Positions 24,519 to 33,040 of a DNA stretch of 37,551 bases are shown in pieces. Position numbers and translations under genes: made by a program. Position 1 is the first letter of the stretch. Every line of letters starts with the position of its first letter. A model generated the notes under the pieces. The model searched no databases. It was not told the origin of the DNA and was given only the letters and a program-made list of their open reading frames with translations. Source of the stretch: Prevotella corporis DSM 18810 = JCM 8529 (GTDB lineage Bacteria > Bacteroidota > Bacteroidia > Bacteroidales > Bacteroidaceae); the NCBI RefSeq assembly GCF_000430525.1, contig NZ_AUME01000028.1, positions 1 to 37,551 of the forward strand, in the 5' to 3' direction.

Positions 24519-25280
24519 ATGCAGAGGTATTTTATCAATTTCTCTTATGACGGGACTCATTATCATGGGTGGCAGGTTCAGCCAAATGGAATTTCGGTTC
24601 AAGAAGTTTTAGAGAAAGCCCTGTCAACTCTATTGCGAGATGAAGTCAAGGTGGTGGGTGCTGGTAGGACTGATGCCGGTGTTCATGCCAGAATGATGAT
24701 TGCTCATTTCGATTTGTCAAGTTTGATAAATGTTGAACAGTTGGCATATAAATTAAATCGCTTGTTGCCGAGGGATATATCTGTAACTGAAATTTATCCT
24801 GTTGATGGTGATTTACATGCCCGGTTTTCTGCCACGTCTCGTACTTACCATTATTATATCCATTGTTCGAAAAATCCTTTTTTGCAGCAATATTCATATG
24901 AAATGAATTATGAGTTGGATTTTGACAAGATGAACGAGGCAGCCCAGTATCTGTTAGGAACAAAGGATTTTAGGTGCTTTTGCAAGTCTGGCTCCGATGT
25001 GCGGACAACAATCTGTACAATCACTGAGGCAATATGGTATCAAGTCACACCACCAAATGATAATGCGGGCGGAGTCAGCGACTGTCAGTGGTGTTTTGTC
25101 ATTACTGCCAATCGTTTTCTGAGGAATATGGTGCGCGCTGTCGTCGGAACACTTGTGGATGTCGGGCGCGGAAGACTGACTTTGGAGGAATTTATGCAGG
25201 TTGTTGATGAGGGAAAGCGAAGTGATGCCGGTGAGAGTATGCCTGGAAAAGCATTGTTTCTGTGGGAAGTTAAGTATTGA
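24519..25280 (+). CDS. truA: tRNA pseudouridine(38-40) synthase
   Basis: Makes pseudouridine at positions 38-40 in the anticodon arm of many tRNAs. From ATG 24519 it has 253 residues. The start RYFINFSYDGTHYHGWQVQP is the TruA N-terminus. The catalytic Asp is in VVGAGRTDAGVHA, and KDFRCFCKSGSD and RFLRNMVRAVVGTLVDVGRG are conserved family blocks. Length and order are normal. It starts 25 bp after comEC; the promoter element in that gap suggests separate or additional transcription. Confidence 0.95.
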   Translation: MQRYFINFSYDGTHYHGWQVQPNGISVQEVLEKALSTLLRDEVKVVGAGRTDAGVHARMMIAHFDLSSLINVEQLAYKLNRLLPRDISVTEIYPVDGDLHARFSATSRTYHYYIHCSKNPFLQQYSYEMNYELDFDKMNEAAQYLLGTKDFRCFCKSGSDVRTTICTITEAIWYQVTPPNDNAGGVSDCQWCFVITANRFLRNMVRAVVGTLVDVGRGRLTLEEFMQVVDEGKRSDAGESMPGKALFLWEVKY

Positions 25281-25420
25281 TACTGTTAATTTTATGGGAT
25301 AACCCAAACCCAATTATTTTGTATAACCTATTGTTTGATAATAAAATACAATATTTTATGTTTGTTTTCCTCTTGAATTAATAACAAAAGGAATTAGAAT
25401 TGATATAAAATTGATTTTTC

Positions 25421-25451
25421 TTTGATGATTCACAATAATATGTTACTTTTG
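25421..25451 (+). promoter_or_regulatory. Promoter of dapA
   Basis: TTTG (25421-25424), 19 bp, TACTTTTG (25444-25451), then 22 bp to ATG 25474. Full match to the Bacteroidetes consensus. Confidence 0.8.
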
Positions 25452-25473
25452 CAACTAAACAAACAAATTTGTT

Positions 25474-26358
25474 ATGAAGAATATTTTTCGCGGCTTAGGT
25501 GTTGCTCTTGTCACACCGTTTGCTACAAATGGTGATATTGATTATAAGGCTCTAGAGAATTTGGTTGAGTATCAGCTCGACAATGGAGCTGATTTCTTAT
25601 GTATATTGGCAACAACAGGAGAAACTCCCTGCTTGTCTTCAGAGGAAAAAAAAGAACTGACAACTTTCATAAAGTCAGTTGTCAAAGGTCGTGTTCCCAT
25701 CCTAAAGTATTGTGGAGGCAATTATACTGCCGCTGTTGTAGAGGAGATAAAAGAATCGGATTGGCAAGGAATTGATGGAATTCTGAGTATATGTCCTTAC
25801 TACAACAAACCGAGTCAAGAAGGTCTTTATCAACATTTTAAAGCCATTGCCGAAGTTTCGCCACTACCAGTTGTCATGTATAATGTCCCTGGTAGAACGG
25901 GTGTGAACATGACAGCTGAGACTACAGTGAGAATTGCTACTGATTTTTCTAATATTGTCGGAATAAAAGAGGCGTCAGGGGATTTGGAGCAGATAGATGA
26001 AATCATGAAACGAAAGCCTAACAACTTTGAGGTTATCAGTGGTGATGATGCTCTAACTTTCCCAATGATAGTTAGTGGTGCAGTTGGTGTTATCTCTGTT
26101 ATTGGCAATGCCCTACCAAAGGAATTCTCAAGGATGATTCGTTTGGAATTCAATGGGGAATTTGAAGCGGCAAGAAAGATTCATCATCAATTTACTGAAC
26201 TTTATAAATTACTATTTGTTGATGGTAATCCTGCTGGGTGTAAGGCTTTGTTAAGCGACATGGGAATGATTGAAAATGTGTTGCGCCTCCCGTTAATTCC
26301 TACCCGAATAGAAACAAAACAAAAAATGAATGAGATATTAAAAGGGATGAGACATTAA
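25474..26358 (+). CDS. dapA: 4-hydroxy-tetrahydrodipicolinate synthase
   Basis: Condenses pyruvate with aspartate semialdehyde in the lysine and meso-diaminopimelate pathway, so it also supplies peptidoglycan. The 294-residue TIM barrel has the expected motifs: GLGVALVTPF at the start, LATTGETPCLS (the Thr-Thr pair), YYNKPSQEGLYQHF, and MYNVPGRTGVNM with the catalytic Tyr. The Schiff-base Lys is in GIKEASGDLEQ, and ISGDDALTFPMIVSGAVGVISV follows. It stands alone with its own promoter, and the terminator stem begins within its last codons. Confidence 0.95.
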   Translation: MKNIFRGLGVALVTPFATNGDIDYKALENLVEYQLDNGADFLCILATTGETPCLSSEEKKELTTFIKSVVKGRVPILKYCGGNYTAAVVEEIKESDWQGIDGILSICPYYNKPSQEGLYQHFKAIAEVSPLPVVMYNVPGRTGVNMTAETTVRIATDFSNIVGIKEASGDLEQIDEIMKRKPNNFEVISGDDALTFPMIVSGAVGVISVIGNALPKEFSRMIRLEFNGEFEAARKIHHQFTELYKLLFVDGNPAGCKALLSDMGMIENVLRLPLIPTRIETKQKMNEILKGMRH

Positions 26359-26378
26359 TGTCTCATCCCTTTTTACTT
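26340..26378. terminator. Terminator overlapping the dapA stop codon, bidirectional
   Basis: AAAAGGGATGAGACATT and its perfect complement AATGTCTCATCCCTTTT make a 34-base palindrome that contains the dapA stop codon (26356-26358), followed by T runs. On the other strand it can end the asparaginase transcript. Confidence 0.9.
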
Positions 26379-26394
26379 TTTGTTAGATGTATTT

Positions 26395-27441
26395 CTATAA
26401 TGCATTTGGTATAGTTATTTCGCCTGCGATAGATTGGTTCATGTATTGGCGGATTGTGTCTGGGTCTGAGAAGCGTGCTTGCAGGTGCATAAGTTTTGTT
26501 ACAGCAGCCTCCACTGTGCTATCATAACCTGTAACAATCCCTGCTTCTTTCAGGTGATATCCAGCATCGTACCGGCTCATTTCTACTTGTCCGCTTATAC
26601 ATTGGCTGATGTTCACAACCACAATTCCTCTCATTGATGCCTCCTTCAATTGTTTCAAGAGCCACGGAGTCTGTGGGGCATTTCCGCTACCGAACGATCG
26701 CATGACTATGCCTCGAAGCCCTGGTGCGTCGAGTGCGTGTTTGACGATATTTTCTTCTAAACCTGGGTACAAAGAAAATACCATTAGATTATTATCAAGG
26801 CCTGGATGTGGAATCATCGGCTTGTTGAAGTCTGGTTTGAGAATATGGTGCTCTTGGAACGTAAAATTAACACCAGCTTCGCATAAATGAGGGTAATTGA
26901 ATGAGTCAAAGGCATTGAACTCTTCGGCATTTTGCTTGGTTGACCTGTTGCCACGAAGCAAGTGCCCATTAAAGTAAATACAGACTTCAGGGACCATTGG
27001 AGTTCCATCAGCTTTATAGGTGGATGCCAACTCAATACTGGTCATCAAATTTTCTTTTCCGTCAGTTCTTAATTGTCCGATAGGCAGTTGTGATCCAGTC
27101 AAGATGACAGGTTTTGTAAGATTCTCACACATGAACGAAAGCACCGACGCAGTGTAGGACATGGTATCTGTTCCATGCAAGATGACAAATCCGTCGTATT
27201 GATCATACCTCTCGGAGATGATATCTAAAATTTGTTTCCAATGTGTTGGAGACATATTTGATGAATCAATAGGTGGAATAAACTGGTATGTATCGATATC
27301 AGTAGATATTTGTTTGAATTCAGGGACATTATCAGCTAAATGGTTAAAATCCAAAGGTTCTAAGGCGCCAGTTACACAATTGCTTCCCATGCCAATGGTT
27401 CCGCCGGTGTAGATTAATAAAACTCTATTTGTTCTTTTCAT
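26395..27441 (-). CDS. ansA: Type I L-asparaginase
   Basis: Cytoplasmic amidohydrolase that splits asparagine to aspartate and ammonia. From ATG 27441 the product is 348 residues. The first catalytic Thr is in LLIYTGGTIGMG. The second triad block, VILHGTDTMSYTASVLSFM, gives Thr, Asp and Lys partners with PVILTGSQLPIG. No signal peptide is present, which fits the cytoplasmic type I (AnsA) enzymes. An upstream in-frame start at 27483 would add 14 residues coded by promoter DNA (it overlaps TATCTTTG), so it is not used. The gene converges on dapA and shares its terminator. Confidence 0.93.
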   Translation of the reverse strand: MKRTNRVLLIYTGGTIGMGSNCVTGALEPLDFNHLADNVPEFKQISTDIDTYQFIPPIDSSNMSPTHWKQILDIISERYDQYDGFVILHGTDTMSYTASVLSFMCENLTKPVILTGSQLPIGQLRTDGKENLMTSIELASTYKADGTPMVPEVCIYFNGHLLRGNRSTKQNAEEFNAFDSFNYPHLCEAGVNFTFQEHHILKPDFNKPMIPHPGLDNNLMVFSLYPGLEENIVKHALDAPGLRGIVMRSFGSGNAPQTPWLLKQLKEASMRGIVVVNISQCISGQVEMSRYDAGYHLKEAGIVTGYDSTVEAAVTKLMHLQARFSDPDTIRQYMNQSIAGEITIPNAL

Positions 27442-27449
27442 GTTAGTAT

Positions 27450-27468
27450 TATCTTTGGCGCAAAGATA
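27450..27468. promoter_or_regulatory. Palindromic -7 promoter element upstream of ansA
   Basis: TATCTTTGGCGCAAAGATA is a perfect inverted repeat with a 3-bp centre, giving TATCTTTG on both strands. The minus-strand copy (27461-27468) is placed for ansA. The plus-strand copy would point back into ansA as an antisense start. No clear TTTG box is seen on either side. Confidence 0.55.
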
Positions 27469-28295
27469 GTAAAAAGATTTCATCCATAATGCATTAATGT
27501 AGTTGATTTTTCTTTTTTGATGCGTAAAACTTTAAATCAATAAGCGAAATAATCTTTTCCGATGGTAATTAAAAAAATAGTTTTGATAGCTTAGTGTTAT
27601 CTCTTATGTGCATCTAATTGTAAGCTGTCTAATTAAATTGCTAATTTGTAAATTTCCTATTGGTTCAATAATTTTAATTTATTTAATGCTTAAGACTAAA
27701 TTTTCTTGATTAAGGTAGGTGGATTTAGACGCGTTATTGATAATTAAAAACCATATTGATGAATCAAATGTGATAGTATCATGGTATAGAATTAAAGGAT
27801 TGTAAATTTATCCAGCTACCTTTCATAGAATGGAAGTTCAACATTCGCAAAGTAAATGCTGACCTTTTGGCGACTAAAAGCTGAGCTATTAAGGCTCAAA
27901 AGCTAACCTATCATCAGCCAATGTGTATAATTCTGATTCTTAGTTTGTTATCTGATTGTATTTATTTTTTAACTTTAAGCATCTATTTCGCTGTCTTTTG
28001 GGTAATTGTTCATTTTTTACTCTATGTGTAGAACTTTTCATTGTTCTTGTCTTCACACGACAAAACAAATAAGACCCATCGTTTGCAAAAGGGTTGCGGT
28101 ATAGAAATGGTTTCTCTCTTATGACTGAAAGATCATTCTGTCGTGATACATGTCAATTCAAAACTCTCAATATGATTTGATATCTTCTGATAGTTTTCCG
28201 CCAATAACTAAATATTATTTATTAATCTTTTAAGAAATGTTCAAGTGTTGAATGTAAAAGTTAATCTTTCTCTTGTTGTTGTCAAAAAATAGTAG
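27469..28295. other. Long AT-rich gap between ansA and the exporter gene
   Basis: No gene or RNA is recognised in about 830 bp. It includes the 22-bp repeat array at 27854-27913 and a few stretches with mixed base composition (28040-28160) that have no sustained open frame. The exporter promoter lies at its right end. Confidence 0.4.
27854..27913. repeat. Intergenic 22-bp-period repeat array C
   Basis: Three direct units start 22 bp apart: AAATGCTGACCTTTTG (27854), AAAAGCTGAGCTATTA (27876) and AAAAGCTAACCTATCA (27898). They share the AAAAGnTGACCTATTG pattern with the arrays at 1282 and 22416, here with GCT in place of GAT or GGT. Confidence 0.6.
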
Positions 28296-28303
28296 TATTT
28301 TTG
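28272..28303 (+). promoter_or_regulatory. Promoter of the Wza-like exporter gene
   Basis: CTTG (28272-28275), 20 bp, TATTTTTG (28296-28303), followed by about 41 bp to ATG 28345. Confidence 0.6.
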
Positions 28304-28344
28304 CAACATCTTTGATATAATAACGTTATTGCACTTATAAATAT

Positions 28345-29124
28345 ATGAAGAAATTACTGTTGTTCCTTATTGTCGGTGTCACGATACTATCTTTTGTGGG
28401 GTGTGGCTCAAGTAAGAAAGTTGCTTACTGGCAAAATATCGACTCTATAAGTTTGGCGGCATCAAAGGGGTTATACGATGCGCGAATCTTACCAAAGGAT
28501 GAACTGACGATTTTGGTTCAGACTTCAGATCCCATTACTTCCGAGCCTTTTAATTTAAGGCAGTCTGGCTCAGCTGGTTCAGGCCAAAGTAGAGTGCAGG
28601 GATACCTTGTTGATAATAATGGATACATTAATTTTCCAATTGTCGGTAAAATTCATGTAGCTGGATTGACAAAGACAGAATGTGAGGATTTGGTTAAGAG
28701 TAAAATTCAACCCTATTTATCACGTACGGAAAACCCATTGGTAGCCGTCCGCATGAGTAGTTATCGTGTCACCGTTACTGGCGAAGTCAATAGACCTGGA
28801 GTTATTCCTGTATCGACAGAAAAGATGAGTATTATGGAAGCTTTGGCAGAAGCTGGCGATTTGACAATTTATGGAAAACGAGAAAATGTAATGCTTATCC
28901 GTGAAGATGCAAATGGAGAAAAACATAATGTTCGGTTAAATCTTAAGGATGCCAATGTCATTAATTCTCCTTATTATTATTTGCAGCAGAACGATGTAGT
29001 ATATGTTGAGCCCAATAATGTCAAAGCTAGGAATTCAGAAATTGGCAGTTCAACAACTATCTGGTTTTCTGTAATAGGGATTCTCACATCGTTGACTTCT
29101 TTATTATTTACAGTTCTAAGATAA
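28345..29124 (+). CDS. Wza-like polysaccharide export lipoprotein
   Basis: Outer-membrane polysaccharide export protein of the Wza/BexD family. The 259 residues start with a lipoprotein signal and lipobox (FVGC, Cys20). The Poly_export domain follows at about 45-130 (ARILPKDELTILVQTSDP, GYLVDNNGYINFPIVGKIHV). An SLBB domain at about 133-185 (VRMSSYRVTVTGEVNRPGVI, MSIMEALAEAGDLTIYGKRE) and a membrane-spanning C-terminal helix (WFSVIGILTSLTSLLFTVL) complete it. The C-terminal helix is the Wza-type outer-membrane barrel part. No Wzc-like kinase or glycosyltransferases are beside it, so it is an orphan exporter here. glmS, which makes the UDP-GlcNAc precursor, is the next gene. Confidence 0.9.
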   Translation: MKKLLLFLIVGVTILSFVGCGSSKKVAYWQNIDSISLAASKGLYDARILPKDELTILVQTSDPITSEPFNLRQSGSAGSGQSRVQGYLVDNNGYINFPIVGKIHVAGLTKTECEDLVKSKIQPYLSRTENPLVAVRMSSYRVTVTGEVNRPGVIPVSTEKMSIMEALAEAGDLTIYGKRENVMLIREDANGEKHNVRLNLKDANVINSPYYYLQQNDVVYVEPNNVKARNSEIGSSTTIWFSVIGILTSLTSLLFTVLR

Positions 29125-29247
29125 TTTAGATGTTACGTGAATTTAGAATCAAACTTAGAATTTATTGTACATTAACTCATGGTTTTCTGTGATTTAACGA
29201 ATGATAAGTTTGAATTGATTTTATTTTAGTATTCTAAATCTCATTTT

Positions 29248-31095
29248 ATGTGTGGTATAGTAGGTTACATCGGGAGTAAGCGTCAGGCTTATCCAATGTT
29301 AATAAAAGGTCTAAAAAGACTGGAGTATCGTGGATATGATAGTGCTGGTATTGCACTCATTAACAGTGATAATAGTCTAAATGTCTATAAGTCCAAAGGC
29401 AAGGTGTCAGATCTCGAAACTTTTTGTGCTGATAAAAAAACAGAAGGAACTGTTGGTATAGCCCATACAAGATGGGCTACACATGGCGAGCCTTCGTCAA
29501 CGAATGCTCATCCCCATTATTCTCAGTCAAAGAATTTAGCCATTATTCATAATGGTATCATTGAGAATTATGCAGAGATAAAGAAGAATTTACAGGATAA
29601 GGGTGTTAAATTTCTTTCTGACACTGATACGGAAGTCTTGGTTCAATTAGTAGAATATATTCAGGCCAAAAAGAATCTTGATCTTCTTGCTGCAGTTCAA
29701 GTGGCCTTGCATCAGGTAATCGGGGCTTACGCAATAGCAATCCTTGATAAGCGTAATCCTGATACGATAATAGCTGCTCGAAAACAAAGTCCGTTGGTTG
29801 TTGGGATAGGTGATGGTGAATTCTTTCTCGGTTCCGATGCAACGCCAATTATAGAATATACCGATAAAGTCGTATATCTGGATGATGGGAATATTGCAGT
29901 CATGAAGCTTGGTGAGGAGTTGAAGGTCGTTAATATTCTTAACAAGAAACTTTCTCTTGAGGTAAAGACAGTAGATCTCAATCTTGGGCAAATAGAAAAA
30001 GGTGGCTATCCGCATTTCATGCTCAAAGAGATCTTTGAACAACCAGACTGTTTACGAAACTGTATGCGTGGACGTATTAATGTTGAGCATGATAAAGTCG
30101 TGTTAAGTGCACTGATTGATTATCGCGAAAACTTGGTTAATGCTAACCGAATCATTATTGTAGCTTGTGGAACAAGTTGGCATGCAGGTTTAATAGGAAA
30201 GCAGATGATTGAAACGTTCTGCCGTATTCCAGTAGATGTCGAATATGCGAGCGAGTTTCGATACCGTAATCCTGTAGTCTCTAAAGACGATGTCGTAATA
30301 GCATTGTCTCAAAGTGGTGAAACAGCTGATACGCTGGCAGCGGTTGAGCTTGCTAAAGAGAAAGGAGCCTTCATCTATGGAATATGTAATGCAATCGGGT
30401 CTAGCATACCGCGGGCGACCGACACAGGAACTTACATTCATGTCGGGCCAGAGATAGGGGTGGCTTCAACAAAGGCTTTTACTGGACAGGTTACCGTTTT
30501 AACGATGTTTGGCCTTGCATTGGCTGAAGCAAAAGGAACGGTTGAGCAAGAAGAATATTTGAGGGTTGTCAAGGAATTGGCTTTAATGCCTGATAAAATT
30601 TCGGAAGTCCTAAAGATGAATGATATCGTAGCTGATCTTGCCCGTACATTTACTTATGCACATAACTTTATATATCTTGGCAGAGGGTTCAGCTATCCCG
30701 TGGCTTTGGAGGGAGCATTGAAGTTGAAGGAAATATCTTATATTCATGCCGAGGGTTACCCAGCTGCAGAGATGAAGCACGGTCCCATAGCGTTGATAGA
30801 CTCTGATATGCCAGTCGTTGTTATAGCTACTCACAATGCAATGTATGAGAAGGTTAGAAGCAATATCCAAGAAATTAAAGCCCGCCAAGGACGAGTAATT
30901 GCGCTTGTCTCAAAAGGTGATCAGACTATTTCAAAGATTGCAGATGCGGTAATAGAATTGCCAGATACATTGGAGTGTCTTGAGCCCTTACTTGCAACAA
31001 TTCCATTACAGCTACTCGCTTATCATATAGCTGTCTGTAAGGGAAAGGATGTGGATCAACCTCGAAACCTGGCTAAATCAGTAACTGTAGAGTAA
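29248..31095 (+). CDS. glmS: Glutamine-fructose-6-phosphate aminotransferase
   Basis: Makes glucosamine-6-phosphate from fructose-6-phosphate and glutamine, the first step to UDP-GlcNAc for peptidoglycan and LPS. The 615-residue protein starts MCGIVGYIGSKRQ with the nucleophile Cys2. The Ntn-type glutaminase domain has RLEYRGYDSAGIAL and HTRWATHGEPSSTNAHPH. The two SIS sugar-isomerase domains show IIVACGTSWHAGLIGK, ALSQSGETADTLAA and LGRGFSYPVALEGALKLKEI, and the end DQPRNLAKSVTVE is the family terminus. No glmS ribozyme is evident in the 123-bp leader. It starts the run glmS, purF-like, carA, carB. Confidence 0.96.
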   Translation: MCGIVGYIGSKRQAYPMLIKGLKRLEYRGYDSAGIALINSDNSLNVYKSKGKVSDLETFCADKKTEGTVGIAHTRWATHGEPSSTNAHPHYSQSKNLAIIHNGIIENYAEIKKNLQDKGVKFLSDTDTEVLVQLVEYIQAKKNLDLLAAVQVALHQVIGAYAIAILDKRNPDTIIAARKQSPLVVGIGDGEFFLGSDATPIIEYTDKVVYLDDGNIAVMKLGEELKVVNILNKKLSLEVKTVDLNLGQIEKGGYPHFMLKEIFEQPDCLRNCMRGRINVEHDKVVLSALIDYRENLVNANRIIIVACGTSWHAGLIGKQMIETFCRIPVDVEYASEFRYRNPVVSKDDVVIALSQSGETADTLAAVELAKEKGAFIYGICNAIGSSIPRATDTGTYIHVGPEIGVASTKAFTGQVTVLTMFGLALAEAKGTVEQEEYLRVVKELALMPDKISEVLKMNDIVADLARTFTYAHNFIYLGRGFSYPVALEGALKLKEISYIHAEGYPAAEMKHGPIALIDSDMPVVVIATHNAMYEKVRSNIQEIKARQGRVIALVSKGDQTISKIADAVIELPDTLECLEPLLATIPLQLLAYHIAVCKGKDVDQPRNLAKSVTVE

Positions 31096-31121
31096 CACAA
31101 ATAGAATACAAACCTTAATTA

Positions 31122-33011
31122 ATGGAAAGAAATATTCATGAAGATTGTGGTGTGGCAATGATAAGATTGCTCAAACCACTTGACTATTATCAGAAAAAGT
31201 ATGGTACATGGATGTATGCACTGAATAAACTTTATCTGATGATGGAGAAGCAACATAATAGGGGACAGGAAGGAGCAGGAATGGCAGCCGTTAAGTTATG
31301 TTCTGATCCAGGCAATGAATACATGTTCAGGCAGCGGGCAGAAGGAAAAAATGCCGTTACAGAAATCTTTGGTAATGTTCATCGTTCTTTCAATGATTAT
31401 TCTGCAGAACAATTAGCAGATGCGTCATATGCGGAAAAAGAATTGCCATTTGCTGGCGAACTCTATATGGGCCACCTCCGGTATTCCACGACTGGTAAGA
31501 GTGGCCTTTCTTATGTCCATCCTTTTCTTAGGAGAAACAATTGGAAAGCTAAGAATCTAGCGCTCTGCGGTAACTTCAATATGACGAATATCAATGAAAT
31601 ATTTGAAAAGTTGACCGAGCAAGGACAATGTCCACGAATATACAGTGATACTTATATTCTATTGGAGTTAATGGGGCATCGCCTTGATAGGGAAGTTGAA
31701 CGTTGTTTTGTTAATGCTAAGTCTGAGGGACTTGAAAAGCAAGACATTACAATGTCTATCGAAGATCATATTGGGATTAAGAATGTACTTAAGACTACCA
31801 TGCACGCCTTTGACGGGGGATATGTTGTATGTGGATTGACTGGATCTGGAGAAATGTTCTCCATGCGTGATCCCTGGGGAATACGTCCTGCTTATTATTA
31901 TATGGATGATGAAATAGTAGCTTTGGCGAGTGAAAGACCTGTTCTTCAGACTACATTTGACTTGACATGTGAGGATGTTAAGGAATTAATGCCTGGTCAG
32001 GCACTCATTGTGAACAAAAAGGGGCAATTTAGTCTCAAACAGATAATTGAACAAAAAGGTGATTGCGCTTGTTCATTTGAACGAATTTATTTTTCACGTG
32101 GTTCTGATAGAGACATCTATAAAGAACGTAAAAAGTTGGGTGAGCAACTAACTGAGAACGTTTTACAGTCGGTTGGATATGATACCCGCCATACTGTTCT
32201 TTCGTTTATTCCCAATACAGCAGAAGTGGCATTCTATGGCTTACTTCAGGGCTTTAAATTATGGTTGAATTCCCAGAAGGTCAATCGTATAAAAGCTTTG
32301 GGTCATTCTCCTTCCGAAGACGAACTTGCTTCTATTCTTAATCAATCAATTCGTTCTGAGAAAGTAGCTTGGAAGGATATAAAGCTCCGCACTTTCATTA
32401 CTGAAGGTAATTCGCGAAAGGATTTGGCATCGCACGTTTATGATATTAGCTATGAGAGTATTGTTCCTTACGAAGATAATCTTGTAATAATTGATGATTC
32501 TATAGTAAGAGGGACAACGTTGAAAGAGAGTATTTTGCGTATTCTTGACCGACTCCATCCAAAGAAAATTGTTATTGTTTCCAGTGCTCCTCAAATTCGC
32601 TACCCAGATTATTATGGTATTGATATGCCGCGATTAGAGGAATTTTGTGTTTTCAGAGCTACGATAGAGTTAATAAAAGAACGTAAAATGTGTGCTTTAC
32701 TTGATGAGATATACAGTGAATGCAAAAAGGAAGTTGTCAAATCAAGTGATGATCTGATTGTCAACGCTGTTCGAAAAGTTTATTCTCCTTTCTCAGTAGA
32801 AGAGATTAATAAAAAAATCGTTGAGATGTTGCGCCCTGAAGGTATGAAAACGCCTGTGGATTTGGTATATCAGAGTATTGAGGGGCTGCACGAAGCAATA
32901 CCTAATCATAAGGGAGATTGGTATTTTACTGGCGAATATCCAACACCAGGGGGAATGAGGCTCGTAAATCAAGCTTTCATCAACTATTATGAGAACGTAT
33001 ATAAAAAATAA
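31122..33011 (+). CDS. PurF-like glutamine phosphoribosyl amidotransferase, long divergent form
   Basis: Related to amidophosphoribosyltransferase, which makes phosphoribosylamine from PRPP and glutamine. The Ntn glutaminase domain has the nucleophile Cys9 (HEDCGVAM, after a short propeptide), QHNRGQEGAGM and GHLRYSTTGKSG. The phosphoribosyltransferase domain has the PRPP loop VIIDDSIVRGTTL. At 629 residues it is longer than usual PurF (about 470-510), with extra segments such as 185-215 and 380-410. The family Cys ligands of the Fe-S form are absent: PDYYGID stands where B. subtilis-type enzymes have PCFYGID, and WYFTGEYP where they have a Cys before FTG.YP. The gene sits 26 bp after glmS and 29 bp before carA, so one transcript is likely. 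Whether it is the cell's main PurF or a paralog is open. Confidence 0.85.
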   Translation: MERNIHEDCGVAMIRLLKPLDYYQKKYGTWMYALNKLYLMMEKQHNRGQEGAGMAAVKLCSDPGNEYMFRQRAEGKNAVTEIFGNVHRSFNDYSAEQLADASYAEKELPFAGELYMGHLRYSTTGKSGLSYVHPFLRRNNWKAKNLALCGNFNMTNINEIFEKLTEQGQCPRIYSDTYILLELMGHRLDREVERCFVNAKSEGLEKQDITMSIEDHIGIKNVLKTTMHAFDGGYVVCGLTGSGEMFSMRDPWGIRPAYYYMDDEIVALASERPVLQTTFDLTCEDVKELMPGQALIVNKKGQFSLKQIIEQKGDCACSFERIYFSRGSDRDIYKERKKLGEQLTENVLQSVGYDTRHTVLSFIPNTAEVAFYGLLQGFKLWLNSQKVNRIKALGHSPSEDELASILNQSIRSEKVAWKDIKLRTFITEGNSRKDLASHVYDISYESIVPYEDNLVIIDDSIVRGTTLKESILRILDRLHPKKIVIVSSAPQIRYPDYYGIDMPRLEEFCVFRATIELIKERKMCALLDEIYSECKKEVVKSSDDLIVNAVRKVYSPFSVEEINKKIVEMLRPEGMKTPVDLVYQSIEGLHEAIPNHKGDWYFTGEYPTPGGMRLVNQAFINYYENVYKK

Positions 33012-33040
33012 AAATTCGAATCAAGAAAGAATATATAATA

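Noticed and set aside
29125..29247. glmS ribozyme or riboswitch in the glmS leader
   Set aside because: The leader is only 123 bp of AT-rich sequence without the pseudoknotted core, and glmS ribozymes are not typical of Bacteroidetes.
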